A stretch of 34,601 nt of DNA, taken from positions 1-34,601 of the forward strand of contig CAMBLN010000010.1 of assembly GCA_945868215.1 (NCBI GenBank). Direction: 5' to 3'. The notes beneath the pieces were generated by a model that searched no databases, had not been told where the DNA came from, and worked only from the letters and a program-made list of their open reading frames with translations. This DNA comes from Opitutus sp. GAS368. GTDB lineage: Bacteria; Verrucomicrobiota; Verrucomicrobiia; Opitutales; Opitutaceae. Below, piece by piece: positions 7,602-17,283 of the stretch (the stretch's first letter is position 1; the number at the start of each line of letters is the position of its first letter). The translations under genes were made by a program, and so were the position numbers.

Positions 7602-9770
7602 ATGCCCAACGAACTTGCCCACGAAAAATCGCCCTACCTGTTGCAACATGCCGCGAATCCGGTGGCCTGGCTGCCTTGGGGGGGGGCGGCGTTTGCGAAG
7701 GCGCGGGCGGAAGGGAAGCCGGTTTTTTTGAGCATCGGTTATTCGACCTGCCATTGGTGTCACGTGATGGCGCACGAGTCGTTTGAGAACGCGGAGATCG
7801 CGGCGATTTTGAACGAGCATTTTGTGTCCGTGAAAGTGGACCGCGAGGAGCGGCCGGATGTGGACAAGGTTTACATGGCGTATGTGCAGGCGATGACGGG
7901 GCACGGCGGGTGGCCGTTGTCGGCGTGGCTGACGCCGGACCTGAAGCCGTTTTACGGCGGCACGTATTTTCCGCCGGAGGACCGGCACGGGCGCACGGGG
8001 TTACCGTCGATCCTGCGGGCGATTGCGAAGGCGTGGGCGGAAGATCGCGAGCGGCTGGTCGCGGAGTCGGTGCGGGTGATCGATTCGCTGACGGAGTATC
8101 ATGAGTCGCGGCGGTCGGAGGCCGGGGCGGCGCCGGATCTGCACGATTCGGGCGGGGAGGCGTTTGAGAAGGCTTATCAGTATTTTAATGAAAACTTCGA
8201 TGCGACGAACGGCGGGTTTGGCGGTGCGCCGAAGTTTCCGCGGGCGTCGAACCTGGGGTTTTTGTTGCGGGCGGCGGTGATTCAAGGCGTCGAAACCGAG
8301 TCGGGGCGCGAAGGCGTGAAGATGGTGGCGGTGACGCTGCAAAAGATGGCGGGCGGAGGGTTGCACGACCATGTCGGCGGAGGGTTTCACCGTTACTCGG
8401 TGGATGAGGCGTGGTTTGTGCCGCACTTCGAGAAAATGCTCTACGACCAGGCGCAGATCGCGGTGAACGCGCTGGAGACGCACCAGGCGACGGGGGACGA
8501 ACGGTTCGCGTGGATGGCGCGGGATGTATTCAATTATGTGTTACGCGACCTGGCGGCGCCGGGCGGGGCGTTTTATTCGGCGGAGGACGCTGATTCGCTG
8601 CTGGCGCACGGGAAGCCGGAGCACGCGGAAGGGGCGTTTTATGTGTGGACGCGGTCGGAGATCGAGTCGGCGTTGGAGGCGGACGATGCGGCGCTGGTGT
8701 GCGCGCATTTTGGTGTCGCGGCGGAGGGCAACGTGCCGGTGCAGCTTGATTCGCACGGGGAGTTCACGGGGAAAAACATTTTGATGCAGCGGCAGCCGCT
8801 GGCGGCGACGGCACGGGGGCTGGAGCTCGCGCCGGAGGTGGCGGCGGAGCGTTTGGGGGCGGCTTTGGAGGTGATGCGGGCGGTGCGGGAGAAACGACCG
8901 CGTCCGCATCTGGACGACAAGGTGATCACGGCGTGGAACGGGTTGATGATCTCGGCGCTGGCGCGGGCGGCGGTGTCGACCGCGGGGTGTCTGGCGGACG
9001 TGCGCGACGGTTACCGGGCGGCGGCGGTGAAGGCGGCGGAGTTCATCGAGCGGGAGTTGTATGATGCGAAGCGCGGGGTATTGTATCGGAATTTTCGTGA
9101 CGGGCGCGGGGCGAACGAAGGGTTTGCGGAGGATTACGCGTATCTGATCGCGGGGCTGCTGGATTTATATGAGGCGACCTTTGATGCGCGCTGGCTGCGG
9201 TGGGCGGACGGGTTGCAGCAGGTGATGGACGCGTTGTTTTGGGATGCGGAGCACGGTGGGTATTTCAACTCGCGGGCGGACGATGCGGGCATCGTGCTGC
9301 GGTTGAAGGAAGATTACGACGGGGCGGAGCCCTCGCCGAATTCGGTGGCGGCGGGGAACCTCCTGGGGATGTCGGCGATGCTCCATGACGACGCGGCGCG
9401 GGAGCGGGCGTTGGGGACGATCGAGGCGTTGCGGGCGCAGTGGGCGAAGGCGCCGCATGCGTTGCCGGAGATGTTGTGCGCGATCGAACGGGCGCTGGAG
9501 CTGCCGCGTCAGGTGGTGATCGCGGGGGACGTGGCTTCGGCGGAGTTTCGTGAACTCGCGGATGTGTTGAGGGAAAAGGCGGGACCGCGGCGGGCGGTTT
9601 TGGCGACGCCGGGCGAGGATGAGGCGGGGCGGTGGCTGGCGGGACGGGCGCCTTGGCTGGCGGAGATGAAACCTGGGGCGGACGGACGGGTGCGGGCGTT
9701 TGTGTGCGAGCGGTTCAGTTGTCAGGCGCCGGTGGATACGGCCGAGGCGTTGCGGACGGTGTTGGGCTGA
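7602..9770 (+). CDS. YyaL/DUF255 (SSP411-like) thioredoxin-domain protein
   Basis: [26 protein letters not shown]...[16 protein letters not shown]...[15 protein letters not shown]...[24 protein letters not shown]...[17 protein letters not shown]. Confidence 0.95.
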   Translation: MPNELAHEKSPYLLQHAANPVAWLPWGGAAFAKARAEGKPVFLSIGYSTCHWCHVMAHESFENAEIAAILNEHFVSVKVDREERPDVDKVYMAYVQAMTGHGGWPLSAWLTPDLKPFYGGTYFPPEDRHGRTGLPSILRAIAKAWAEDRERLVAESVRVIDSLTEYHESRRSEAGAAPDLHDSGGEAFEKAYQYFNENFDATNGGFGGAPKFPRASNLGFLLRAAVIQGVETESGREGVKMVAVTLQKMAGGGLHDHVGGGFHRYSVDEAWFVPHFEKMLYDQAQIAVNALETHQATGDERFAWMARDVFNYVLRDLAAPGGAFYSAEDADSLLAHGKPEHAEGAFYVWTRSEIESALEADDAALVCAHFGVAAEGNVPVQLDSHGEFTGKNILMQRQPLAATARGLELAPEVAAERLGAALEVMRAVREKRPRPHLDDKVITAWNGLMISALARAAVSTAGCLADVRDGYRAAAVKAAEFIERELYDAKRGVLYRNFRDGRGANEGFAEDYAYLIAGLLDLYEATFDARWLRWADGLQQVMDALFWDAEHGGYFNSRADDAGIVLRLKEDYDGAEPSPNSVAAGNLLGMSAMLHDDAARERALGTIEALRAQWAKAPHALPEMLCAIERALELPRQVVIAGDVASAEFRELADVLREKAGPRRAVLATPGEDEAGRWLAGRAPWLAEMKPGADGRVRAFVCERFSCQAPVDTAEALRTVLG

Positions 9771-9775
9771 GCCGA

Positions 9776-9802
9776 GCCGCGCCTGCAAGCAGGCGGCCTA
9801 CC
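9776..9802 (-). repeat. REP-like hairpin with GTAG tetranucleotide (minus strand)
   Basis: GCCGCGCCTGCAAGCAGGCGGCCTACC; bulged stem, starting 6 bp after the YyaL stop. Confidence 0.7.
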
Positions 9803-9998
9803 TTCGGCAAAGGGTGGGGTTAAAAAATGTAAAGCTGGCGAAAGCAAGGGGGAGCAGAAAGGCGGGGATGGCAGAAAACTTACACCCCCAGCCGGCAGCT
9901 GGACGGGTTGAGTGGATCGGGGATTGTCAATGGGCTGCGGAACGGCGCATAACATCATCAAGTCAGCATTTTCCCCGCCCCATTTTTTCCAACCAGTC

Positions 9999-10610
9999 GT
10001 GAAAATCCTCGCCGTAGAAGATGATCCGGTCGCCCGCGCGGTGCTGCACCAGGCCCTGTTGCGGCTGGGGCATGAAGTGATCGAGGCGAAGGACGGGGCG
10101 GAGGCGTTGCGGGTGTTGGAGAAAGAGCCGGTGCGACTGATCGTGAGCGACTGGATGATGCCGGAGCTCGACGGGTTGGGGTTGTGCCGGGCGGTGCGCA
10201 ACCGGGTGAACGCGGATTACGCGTATTTTATTCTGCTCACGAGCCGGGAGGCGGATGTGGACAACCAGCGGGAGGCGATCGAGGCGGGGGTGGATGATTT
10301 TCTGACGAAGCCGCTCGATTTACAGGAGATCTGGATGCGGTTGCGCGTGGCGGAGCGGATCTTGCGCTATGCGACGGAAGTGCGGCAGCTGGAGGCATTC
10401 CTCCCTATCTGCGGCTACTGCAAAAAAGTGCGCGACGACCAAAATTACTGGCAGCAGATCGAGAGTTACATCAACGAACGGACGGGCACGGATTTCAGCC
10501 ACTCGGTGTGTCCGGATTGTTACCAGCGCGTGGTCGTGCCGGAGTTGGAGAAACTGCGGGCGAGTTCGCCCGCCCCTGCAAACAAACCCCGTGTCGAACG
10601 AACGAATTGA
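9999..10610 (+). CDS. Response regulator, receiver domain plus C-terminal CxxC...CxxC segment
   Basis: GTG start; VKILAVEDDPVARAVLHQAL...IVSDWMMPELDGL...LLTSREADVDNQREAIEAGVDDFLTKPLD...ICGYCKKVRDDQNYWQQIESYINERTGTDFSHSVCPDCYQR. Confidence 0.9.
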   Translation: MKILAVEDDPVARAVLHQALLRLGHEVIEAKDGAEALRVLEKEPVRLIVSDWMMPELDGLGLCRAVRNRVNADYAYFILLTSREADVDNQREAIEAGVDDFLTKPLDLQEIWMRLRVAERILRYATEVRQLEAFLPICGYCKKVRDDQNYWQQIESYINERTGTDFSHSVCPDCYQRVVVPELEKLRASSPAPANKPRVERTN

Positions 10611-10800
10611 TCGTCTGGAGGAGCGGCTGGCGTGGTTGCAGCGACATGTGGTCGAGCAGGACAAAGCCATGCTCGAAATGGCGGGGCAGCTGGACCGGCT
10701 GAAGGCGGAGCTGACGCGGTTGCGCCAGCGGGCGGAGACGGCGCCGGCGGGCGGGGAAGGAGAGCGAAACGCGGCGGAGGAGAGGCCGCCGCATTATTAA
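10591..10800 (+). CDS. slyX: SlyX family protein
   Basis: GTG start inside the 3' end of the response regulator; VSNERIDRLEERLAWLQRHVVEQDKAMLEMAGQLDRLKAEL...PPHY ending typical of SlyX. Confidence 0.82.
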   Translation: MSNERIDRLEERLAWLQRHVVEQDKAMLEMAGQLDRLKAELTRLRQRAETAPAGGEGERNAAEERPPHY

Positions 10801-10830
10801 GGCGGGGGCGGAGCCGAGGACCTCGCGAGG

Positions 10831-11274
10831 TCAGGGGGTGACCAGGCCGGTGCCGGCGGTTTTCAGGGTGATCGTGTCGTTGTCACCGACGGTGACCTCC
10901 AAGGAGCTTTCGACGGAGGCGCGGAGTTGTCCGGGGTGCTTGGCGAGGTAGGCGCGGAGTTCGGCGGCGAGCTTGGGCGTGAGGGTGGCCGAGTGGGGGA
11001 CGCCGCCCAAGGGCGGGATGCCGACGGGGGTGCGGTCGTCGAGGCGGCCGATTTGGGTGTCGCCGAGATAGAGTGTGTGGGTTGAGCGGCTGACGACGAG
11101 CGGGGCGGTGTTGGGGTTGATGAATTCCAACTGGAGGGCGTAGGTGTCCGCGGAGGGCGTCAGGCTTTTGACGCGGAGGGCGGGGGAATCGAGGCGGCGT
11201 TCGGGCGGGGTGCCGCAGCCGGAGAGAATCAGAGCGAGCAGGGACAGGCAGGTGAGGGAAAGCAGTGAACGCAT
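10831..11274 (-). CDS. LEA14-like (LEA type 2 family) lipoprotein
   Basis: Lipobox LALILSGC; LQLEFINPNTAPLVVSRSTHTLYLGDTQIGRL. Confidence 0.7.
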   Translation of the reverse strand: MRSLLSLTCLSLLALILSGCGTPPERRLDSPALRVKSLTPSADTYALQLEFINPNTAPLVVSRSTHTLYLGDTQIGRLDDRTPVGIPPLGGVPHSATLTPKLAAELRAYLAKHPGQLRASVESSLEVTVGDNDTITLKTAGTGLVTP

Positions 11275-11339
11275 GGGGGCATCAAAGGCGTTCGGGTGCG
11301 GGGTGCAAATGCGGAGACGCGGGCCGATCCAGGGGATTT

Positions 11340-11370
11340 TTAACCACGGATTACGCAGATGGGCACGGAT
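11340..11370 (+). repeat. TTAACCACGGA... repeat (half-element)
   Basis: TTAACCACGGATTACGCAGATGGGCACGGAT; closely matches 26394-26424. Confidence 0.6.
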
Positions 11371-11933
11371 CAGGTGCCGTGAGGACGGGCGCGGAAGGCT
11401 CGGTCGTTTAGAAAAACGAGAGGGCCTTGGCGCTTTCGACGGCGACCCAGGCGAAACCGACGGCGGCGCCGATCATGACGACGGCGCGGGTGAGTTTTTG
11501 AAACTGCAGGCGGCGGTCGTGGCGGTCGGGATGACGGTGGCGGCTGCAACCCTGCACCGACATAAAGCTGGCAAACTGGCCGTTGCGCACGGGGGTGGTC
11601 CGCGTGGTGCGACGCGATCCCTGACCTCGAATGAAGGTCGGGAGGCGCAGAAAACGCAAAAATGTGGTCAGGGCGCGGAGCACGAAACGACCTTCGAGGC
11701 AAGACGCGCGGGGGTTCAAGAGGGAAGTGGGGAAACGGATACATTTTCACAGATGTTTGGCAGAGCGAGGGGTGAACGGACAGGCGGCGGAGACGTAGTT
11801 TGGCTTGTAAGGCGCGCGGAGGGGCGGTGGTGGTGCTTTCGTCTCCGAAGATGCCGCCGAGGATGCGGTGAGAGTTTGGGGTGGTTTTTACGCGGGGGAA
11901 CCGGCAATTGTTCCGGTTTCCAAGAAGACCGTC

Positions 11934-13238
11934 ATGCACCACTTCACTTACGTCGGCTCCAACCTGCATTGCGAATCCGTCGATCTCGCCGAGATCGCCC
12001 GCCTTTACGGCACGCCGACCTACGTTTACAGCGCGACCACGCTGGCGGACAATTACACGCGGTTGGCCAACGGATTGACGGGGCTCGATGTGCAGGTGTG
12101 TTATGCGCAGAAGGCCAACGCGAACATCGCGATCCTGCGGCATTTCGCGAACCTCGGGGCGGGCTTTGATCTGGTGAGCGGCGGGGAAATCCGGCGTGTG
12201 CTGGCAGCGGGCGCGGACGTGAAGCGCAGCGTGTTTGCCGGCGTGGGCAAGACGGAGCCGGAGATCAAGCTGGCGCTGGAGAATGGGATTTTTGCGTTCC
12301 ACGTCGAGAGCGAGCCGGAGATCGCGCGCATCAATCATGTGGCGGGCAAACTCGGGATGAAGGCGCCGATCGCGATCCGCATCAACCCGGACGTCGATGC
12401 AAAGACCCACGCGAAGATCACGACGGGCAAGTCGGAGAACAAGTTTGGCATTCCGCTCAAATACGCGGCGGCCGCCTACGAGGCGGCGGCGAAGTATCCG
12501 AATATTTTCATCAAAGGCGTGCAGATGCACATCGGTTCGCAGCTGACGAGCGTGGCGCCGTTTGTCGAGGCGGTGACGAAGGTCGTGCCGTTTGTCGAGG
12601 AGTTGAAGGCGAAGTATGGCATCACGTATTTCTCGATCGGCGGCGGCATCGGCATCGTTTACCAGGATGCGCTGGCGAGCGGACAGCAGGCTTGGTGGGA
12701 CGCGCAGCCGGCGGAGACGCGGCCGATCACGCCGGAGGCTTATGGCGCGGCGTTGGCTCCGCTGCTGAAGCCGCTTGGGTTGAAGATCCTGCTGGAGCCG
12801 GGCCGCAACATGGTGGGCAACGCGGGCGTGTTGTTGTCGCGGGTGGAATATTTAAAGCGCGGCGAAGGGCGCAATTTTCTGATCATCGACGCGGCGATGA
12901 ACGATCTGGCGCGTCCGGCGATGTATGACAGCTACCACGAGATCGTGCCGCTTCACCGGGACAGCGGACGCCGCGCGTTCACGGCGGATGTGGTGGGGCC
13001 GATCTGTGAAAGCGGAGATTGTTTCGCCAAGCAGCGTCCGCTGCAGGAAATCGGCGAAGGCGAGTATATCGCGTTCATGAGCGCGGGTGCGTATGGTTTC
13101 TCGATGGCGAGCCGCTACAACACGCGCAATCTGGCGTGCGAAGTGTTGGTGAAGGGGGCGAGCTTTGAGCTGATCAACGCGCGCGAGACCTTCGAGCAGC
13201 AGATCGCGAACGAGAAGATTCCGGCGTTTTTGAAGTGA
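11934..13238 (+). CDS. lysA: Diaminopimelate decarboxylase
   Basis: PLP-Lys motif VCYAQKANANIAIL; HIGSQL; LLEPGRNMVGNAG; GPICESGDCFAKQR; SAGAYGFSMASRYNTR. Confidence 0.95.
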   Translation: MHHFTYVGSNLHCESVDLAEIARLYGTPTYVYSATTLADNYTRLANGLTGLDVQVCYAQKANANIAILRHFANLGAGFDLVSGGEIRRVLAAGADVKRSVFAGVGKTEPEIKLALENGIFAFHVESEPEIARINHVAGKLGMKAPIAIRINPDVDAKTHAKITTGKSENKFGIPLKYAAAAYEAAAKYPNIFIKGVQMHIGSQLTSVAPFVEAVTKVVPFVEELKAKYGITYFSIGGGIGIVYQDALASGQQAWWDAQPAETRPITPEAYGAALAPLLKPLGLKILLEPGRNMVGNAGVLLSRVEYLKRGEGRNFLIIDAAMNDLARPAMYDSYHEIVPLHRDSGRRAFTADVVGPICESGDCFAKQRPLQEIGEGEYIAFMSAGAYGFSMASRYNTRNLACEVLVKGASFELINARETFEQQIANEKIPAFLK

Positions 13239-13255
13239 GGCGGAGTCGGAGTTTT

Positions 13256-13343
13256 TTAACCACGAAACACACGAACTACACGAAAGTCGGAGCTCGGATT
13301 TTGGACGTATTCTTTTCGTGTATTTCGTGTGTTTCGTGGTTAA
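13256..13343. repeat. MITE-like inverted repeat, 31-bp arms (TTAACCACGAAACACACGAA...)
   Basis: Left arm 13256-13286 TTAACCACGAAACACACGAACTACACGAAAG; right arm 13313-13343 is its reverse complement with 2 mismatches. Fills most of the lysA-gpsA gap. Confidence 0.9.
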
Positions 13344-13352
13344 CCCGTCTTT

Positions 13353-14351
13353 ATGAATTTCGCCATCATCGGTGCGGGGGCTTGGGGGACGGCGTTTGCT
13401 GTTCATCTTTCGCGGTTGAATCACACGGTCACGTTGGTGCCGCGGCGGTTTGAGCAGGCGCTGGCGATTGCCTCTACTCGGGAGAATGCGGATTACCTGC
13501 CGGGGATTTCGCTGCCGCCGAGCATCCAACTCGGGCATGAACTCACGCCGGTGTTGATGGAGGCGGAGGTCGTCATTCTGGCGTGTCCGTCGCAGGCGTT
13601 GCGCGAGACGTGTGAACGCGTGAAGGCGAATCTCGGGCTGGCGACGCAGCTCAAGCTGGTCGTGTCACTGGCGAAGGGGTTGGAGTCGGGCACGCATTTG
13701 CGTCCGAGCGAAGTCATCGCGGCGGTGTTGCCGCAGGTGGCGGCGGGTTCGCTGAGCGGGCCGACCAACGCGGCGGAAGTCGCGCAGGGAAAGCCGGCGG
13801 CGATGGTGCTCGCGGCGACGAAGACGGATGCGTTTCTCGCGGAAGTGCAGGCGGCGTTAAGCGGGCCGACGCTGCGGGTTTACACGAGCGACGACGTGGC
13901 CGGCGTGGAGCTGGGCGGGGCGTTGAAAAACGTTTATGCGATCGCGGCGGGTTGCAGCGACGGGTTGAAGCTCGGGGACAACACGAAGGCGGCGTTGCTG
14001 ACGCGTGCGCTGGCCGAGATGGTGCGCGTGGGCGTGGCGCTCGGGGCGAAGGCGGAGACGTTTTACGGGCTCGGGGGATTTGGTGATCTCGTGGCGACGT
14101 GCACGGGTGCGTGGAGCCGTAACCGGACGTTTGGCCAGCACCTCGGCGAAGGGAAAAGTGCGGCGGAGTTGATCGCGGCGAGCAAGTCGGTGGTCGAGGG
14201 GTATCGCACGACGGAGTCGTTTTACGGGTTGTGCAAGGAACGCGGAATCGAGGCGCCGATCCTCGGGGAGATTCACCGGATACTGTATGCGGGCAAACCG
14301 CCGGCGGAGGCGTTGACGGCGTTGATGAAACGCGAATTGAAGCGCGAGTGA
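13353..14351 (+). CDS. gpsA: NAD(P)H-dependent glycerol-3-phosphate dehydrogenase
   Basis: [83 protein letters not shown]. Confidence 0.96.
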   Translation: MNFAIIGAGAWGTAFAVHLSRLNHTVTLVPRRFEQALAIASTRENADYLPGISLPPSIQLGHELTPVLMEAEVVILACPSQALRETCERVKANLGLATQLKLVVSLAKGLESGTHLRPSEVIAAVLPQVAAGSLSGPTNAAEVAQGKPAAMVLAATKTDAFLAEVQAALSGPTLRVYTSDDVAGVELGGALKNVYAIAAGCSDGLKLGDNTKAALLTRALAEMVRVGVALGAKAETFYGLGGFGDLVATCTGAWSRNRTFGQHLGEGKSAAELIAASKSVVEGYRTTESFYGLCKERGIEAPILGEIHRILYAGKPPAEALTALMKRELKRE

Positions 14352-14527
14352 GGCGATTGTCGGAGGGTGGGCCGCAAAAAGGCGCAAAAAAAGAGCCGTC
14401 CGGCGAATCGAGTCCCCCGCGCGCCGATAGGCGCGATGCGAGGTTTCGAAGGCCGGACGGCCGGGGAGCGCGAGCGAGTGGCGGACTGTCGCTTCGCTCG
14501 AAACGCGGCCTACGGGGCTGAGGAAGG

Positions 14528-15910
14528 TTACTCCATCTCGGCTTTGTGACTTTCCTTGAGGTAGATCGCGCCGATGACGGTGGTGGCGACGGCGATGGTG
14601 ATGGGGTAGGCGAGGCCGGCGTAGGGGTTGCCAAACTGGGCGACGAGACTCGTGGCGATGAGCGGGGTGAGTCCGCCGAAGATGCCGTTGCCGACGTGGT
14701 AGGGGAGCGACATCGAGGTGTAGCGGATGCGCGTGGGGAAGATTTCGACGAGGAAGGCGGCGATGGGTCCGTAGGTCATGGCGACGAGCGAGACCAGGAC
14801 GAAGAGGATCGCGACGATCATGATGTAGTTGAACATCGCGGCGGAGAATTCGCTGACGCCGTTGGCCCGGGCGGTGGCGATGATCTCGTTGAGGGGGGCG
14901 GCGAAGTGCTGGAGTCCGGCGAAGAGCGGGATGTAGAGGATGGCGGCGAGGGCCATGCCGCCGAGGATGACGGGCTTGCGTCCGATCTTGTCGGAGAGGC
15001 TGCCGAAGAGGACGAAGCCGGGTGTGCCGAGGACGAGGGCGATGGCGACGAGGAGCAGGGCGGTTTCGTAGGGAACTTTGGATACGGTCTGCAGGAAATA
15101 CATCGCGTAGAACTGGCCCGTATACCAAACGACGCCCTGGCCGGCGGTGGCGCCGAAGAGGGAGATGAGGACGAGGCGGCGGTTGGCGGGGTTGAGGAAG
15201 CTCTCCTTGATGGGATTGACGGCGAGTTTGCCGGCGGCCTTGGCCTTGGCGAAGAGGGGGGACTCCTCCATCTTGATGCGGATGTAGTAGGAGAGGCCGA
15301 CGAGGAAGATCGAGACGAGGAAGGGCAGGCGCCAGCCCCAGTCGTTGAAGGATTCGACGCCGATGAGGTTGCGGATCGCGAGGATCACGACGATGGCGAG
15401 AAGGAGGCCGCCGGTGGCGGTGATCTGGATGAAGCTGGTGTAGAAGCCGCGGTGGTTTTGCGGGGTGTGTTCGGCGACGTAGGTGGCGGCGCCGCCGTAT
15501 TCGCCGCCGAGGGCGAGGCCTTGCACGAGGCGGAGGAGCACGAGGCAGATGGGGGCGGCGATGCCGATGGTTTCGTAGTCGGGCAGGAGTCCGATGGCGA
15601 AGGTGGCGCCACCCATCAGGAGGAGGGTGAGGAGGAACGTGTATTTGCGGCCGACGAGATCGCCGATATGGCCGAAGACGATGGCGCCGAACGGGCGGAC
15701 GACGAAGCCGGTGGCGAAGGTGGCGAGGGTGAGCAGGAGGCCGGCGGTGGGGTTGTCCTTGGGGAAGAAGTGTCCGGCGATGATGGTGGCGAGGGCGCCG
15801 TAAACGAAGAAGTCATACCACTCGATGAGGGTGCCTGCGGAGGAGGCGGAGATGACTTTCCAGAGCGTGCGTTTGTCGGGGGTGGAGGGGGAAGCGTGGG
15901 AAGAACTCAT
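14528..15910 (-). CDS. MFS transporter, metabolite:H+ symporter (MHS/ProP-like) family
   Basis: GTLIEWYDFFVYGALATIIAGHFFP; FVVRPFGAIVFGHIGDLVGRKYTF; LVQGLALGGEYGGAATYVAEH. Alternative start at 15931. Confidence 0.92.
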   Translation of the reverse strand: MSSSHASPSTPDKRTLWKVISASSAGTLIEWYDFFVYGALATIIAGHFFPKDNPTAGLLLTLATFATGFVVRPFGAIVFGHIGDLVGRKYTFLLTLLLMGGATFAIGLLPDYETIGIAAPICLVLLRLVQGLALGGEYGGAATYVAEHTPQNHRGFYTSFIQITATGGLLLAIVVILAIRNLIGVESFNDWGWRLPFLVSIFLVGLSYYIRIKMEESPLFAKAKAAGKLAVNPIKESFLNPANRRLVLISLFGATAGQGVVWYTGQFYAMYFLQTVSKVPYETALLLVAIALVLGTPGFVLFGSLSDKIGRKPVILGGMALAAILYIPLFAGLQHFAAPLNEIIATARANGVSEFSAAMFNYIMIVAILFVLVSLVAMTYGPIAAFLVEIFPTRIRYTSMSLPYHVGNGIFGGLTPLIATSLVAQFGNPYAGLAYPITIAVATTVIGAIYLKESHKAEME

Positions 15911-16090
15911 TGTGGGGTGCGGCGACCCCAAAGGAAAAGATCAGGTTGGGCAAGCGCCGTGTAGGGCGGTGGTTCCGGAGGGGCGGCGGGTGGCGCTTAT
16001 GGAAGCCCGGAATGTGGCCGAAAGGGGTGACGATGCCGGTTTGGGCATGATCGAGGAGGGAATGAGCGGACGGGCGGGAATGCCGCGAAG

Positions 16091-16537
16091 TCAGGTTTTG
16101 GGCTGCTCGATGACGGTGACTTTGCCGTCGGTGAAGGTGATGCGGAGGATGGGTTGTTTGCGGTCGGTGTAGATCGGGCGGCTGACGGGTTCGAGGTAGA
16201 CGGTGGAGGCGCCGGTCTTGGGGTCGCGGACGACGACGCGGCGGAAACCGTCGTAGGCGTCGCCCTGGTATTCCTGCCAGTAGCGGTTGTAGATCCAGGT
16301 GGTGGTCGCGCCGGTGGCGGTGGTGGACTGGAGTTTTTCGTCGGGGTTGCCGACGGCGATGTAAACCATGTCGAAGGTGTCGCCGACGAGGATGGATTTG
16401 TTTTCGAGACGCGTGCGGGTTTCGGGGGAGAGCGTGGCGAAGACGTCGGCCTTTTGTTTGGCGCGGCGCTCGTAGGTGTTGCAACCGGTGAAGACGAGGA
16501 GCGCGAGCAGGGAGAGCAGGAGCGAGGGGAGACGCAT
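16091..16537 (-). CDS. Putative small lipoprotein, unknown function
   Basis: MRLPSLLLSLLALLVFTGCNTYERRAKQK...; lipobox FTGC. Confidence 0.7.
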   Translation of the reverse strand: MRLPSLLLSLLALLVFTGCNTYERRAKQKADVFATLSPETRTRLENKSILVGDTFDMVYIAVGNPDEKLQSTTATGATTTWIYNRYWQEYQGDAYDGFRRVVVRDPKTGASTVYLEPVSRPIYTDRKQPILRITFTDGKVTVIEQPKT

Positions 16538-16670
16538 GATGGGAAAGGAAGGTGGGGAGGCGGGGGAAGTTCTCAAGGATTCAAGCAAGACGGACACGGG
16601 GAGGGCGGGGCGGTTCGGGGGAAGGAAGGGAGTGCCGTGGTGCGTGGGAGGGAAGGAAAGCGAACGGGAA

Positions 16671-16695
16671 ATTTGTCACTTATTAAGTGACAAAT
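16671..16695. repeat. Intergenic palindrome (TGTCACTTA family), copy 2
   Basis: ATTTGTCACTT-ATT-AAGTGACAAAT; outer pair changed G-C to A-T relative to copy 1; 7 bp 3' of the minus-strand TPR-like gene stop. Confidence 0.9.
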
Positions 16696-16702
16696 ATGTA
16701 TT

Positions 16703-17206
16703 TTATGTTGGGGGAGAAGGGGATGTGGGCTCGTTTTTCGGGGGATAAAGGTCGGCGAGGTCGGGGTCGGAGGGGGCTTCGGTTTTCCAGGAGGGGTTAC
16801 GGGCGATGGCGCGTTTGAGGCGGCGTCGGGCTTTGTCGAGGTGGCCCATCAGGCAATGATAACAGGCGAGGTTGTAGTCCACGAGGGGGCTGGGGCGGTG
16901 GATGGCTTCTTCGCCGATCATGAGGATGTCTAGGGCGTCGCCGATGTGGTTTTGCTCGCGCAGGGCGTAGGCCCAGGCGGTCCAGGGGCGTTCGAGGGAG
17001 GGTTCCGCAGCGGTGAGTTTGGAGGCGGTGGTGATGACGCTTTGCCAGTCGGAGGCGGACATCGCGACTTCCAAGGTCACGCCGAGAACCTCGGGGGTTT
17101 CGCGGTCGGCGGTCGGGATGAGCGCGAGTTCGGCGCGGGCTTCGGCGAGGAGATTCAACTCGAGGTAACCGAGGGCGTAGTCGAGGTGCTTGCGGGTGGA
17201 GATCAC
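16703..17206 (-). CDS. TPR-like repeat protein
   Basis: Helical repeats: HLDYALGYLELNLLAEARAELALIP...RPWTAWAYALREQNHIGDALDIL...VDYNLACYHCLMGHLDKARRRLKRAIARNPSW. Confidence 0.75.
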   Translation of the reverse strand: MISTRKHLDYALGYLELNLLAEARAELALIPTADRETPEVLGVTLEVAMSASDWQSVITTASKLTAAEPSLERPWTAWAYALREQNHIGDALDILMIGEEAIHRPSPLVDYNLACYHCLMGHLDKARRRLKRAIARNPSWKTEAPSDPDLADLYPPKNEPTSPSPPT

Positions 17207-17238
17207 GGGGGCGGACTACGGGGAGGGTGCCGGTCAAG

Positions 17239-17261
17239 TTTGTCACTTAATAAGTGACAAA
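17239..17261. repeat. Intergenic palindrome (TGTCACTTA family), copy 3
   Basis: TTTGTCACTT-AAT-AAGTGACAAA; 22 bp 3' of the minus-strand GH-like gene stop. Confidence 0.9.
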
Positions 17262-17283
17262 TTGGGTTTGGACGCTGGGGCGG

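Noticed and set aside
11408-11563. Possible 51-aa minus-strand TM peptide (MSVQGCSRHRHPDRHDRRLQFQKLTRAVVMIGAAVGFAWVAVESAKALSFF)
   Set aside because: Plausible TM helix but no clear ribosome-binding site or recognised family; not supported enough to call.
12852-13538. Minus-strand ORF containing TTKHTKYTKR
   Set aside because: The peptide arises from translating the inverted repeat; no homology-like features, and it overlaps lysA and gpsA.
16671-16695. TGTCACTTA palindromes as canonical rho-independent terminators
   Set aside because: No U tract follows on either strand, while ordinary U-tract terminators do exist in this window (6753, 25233).
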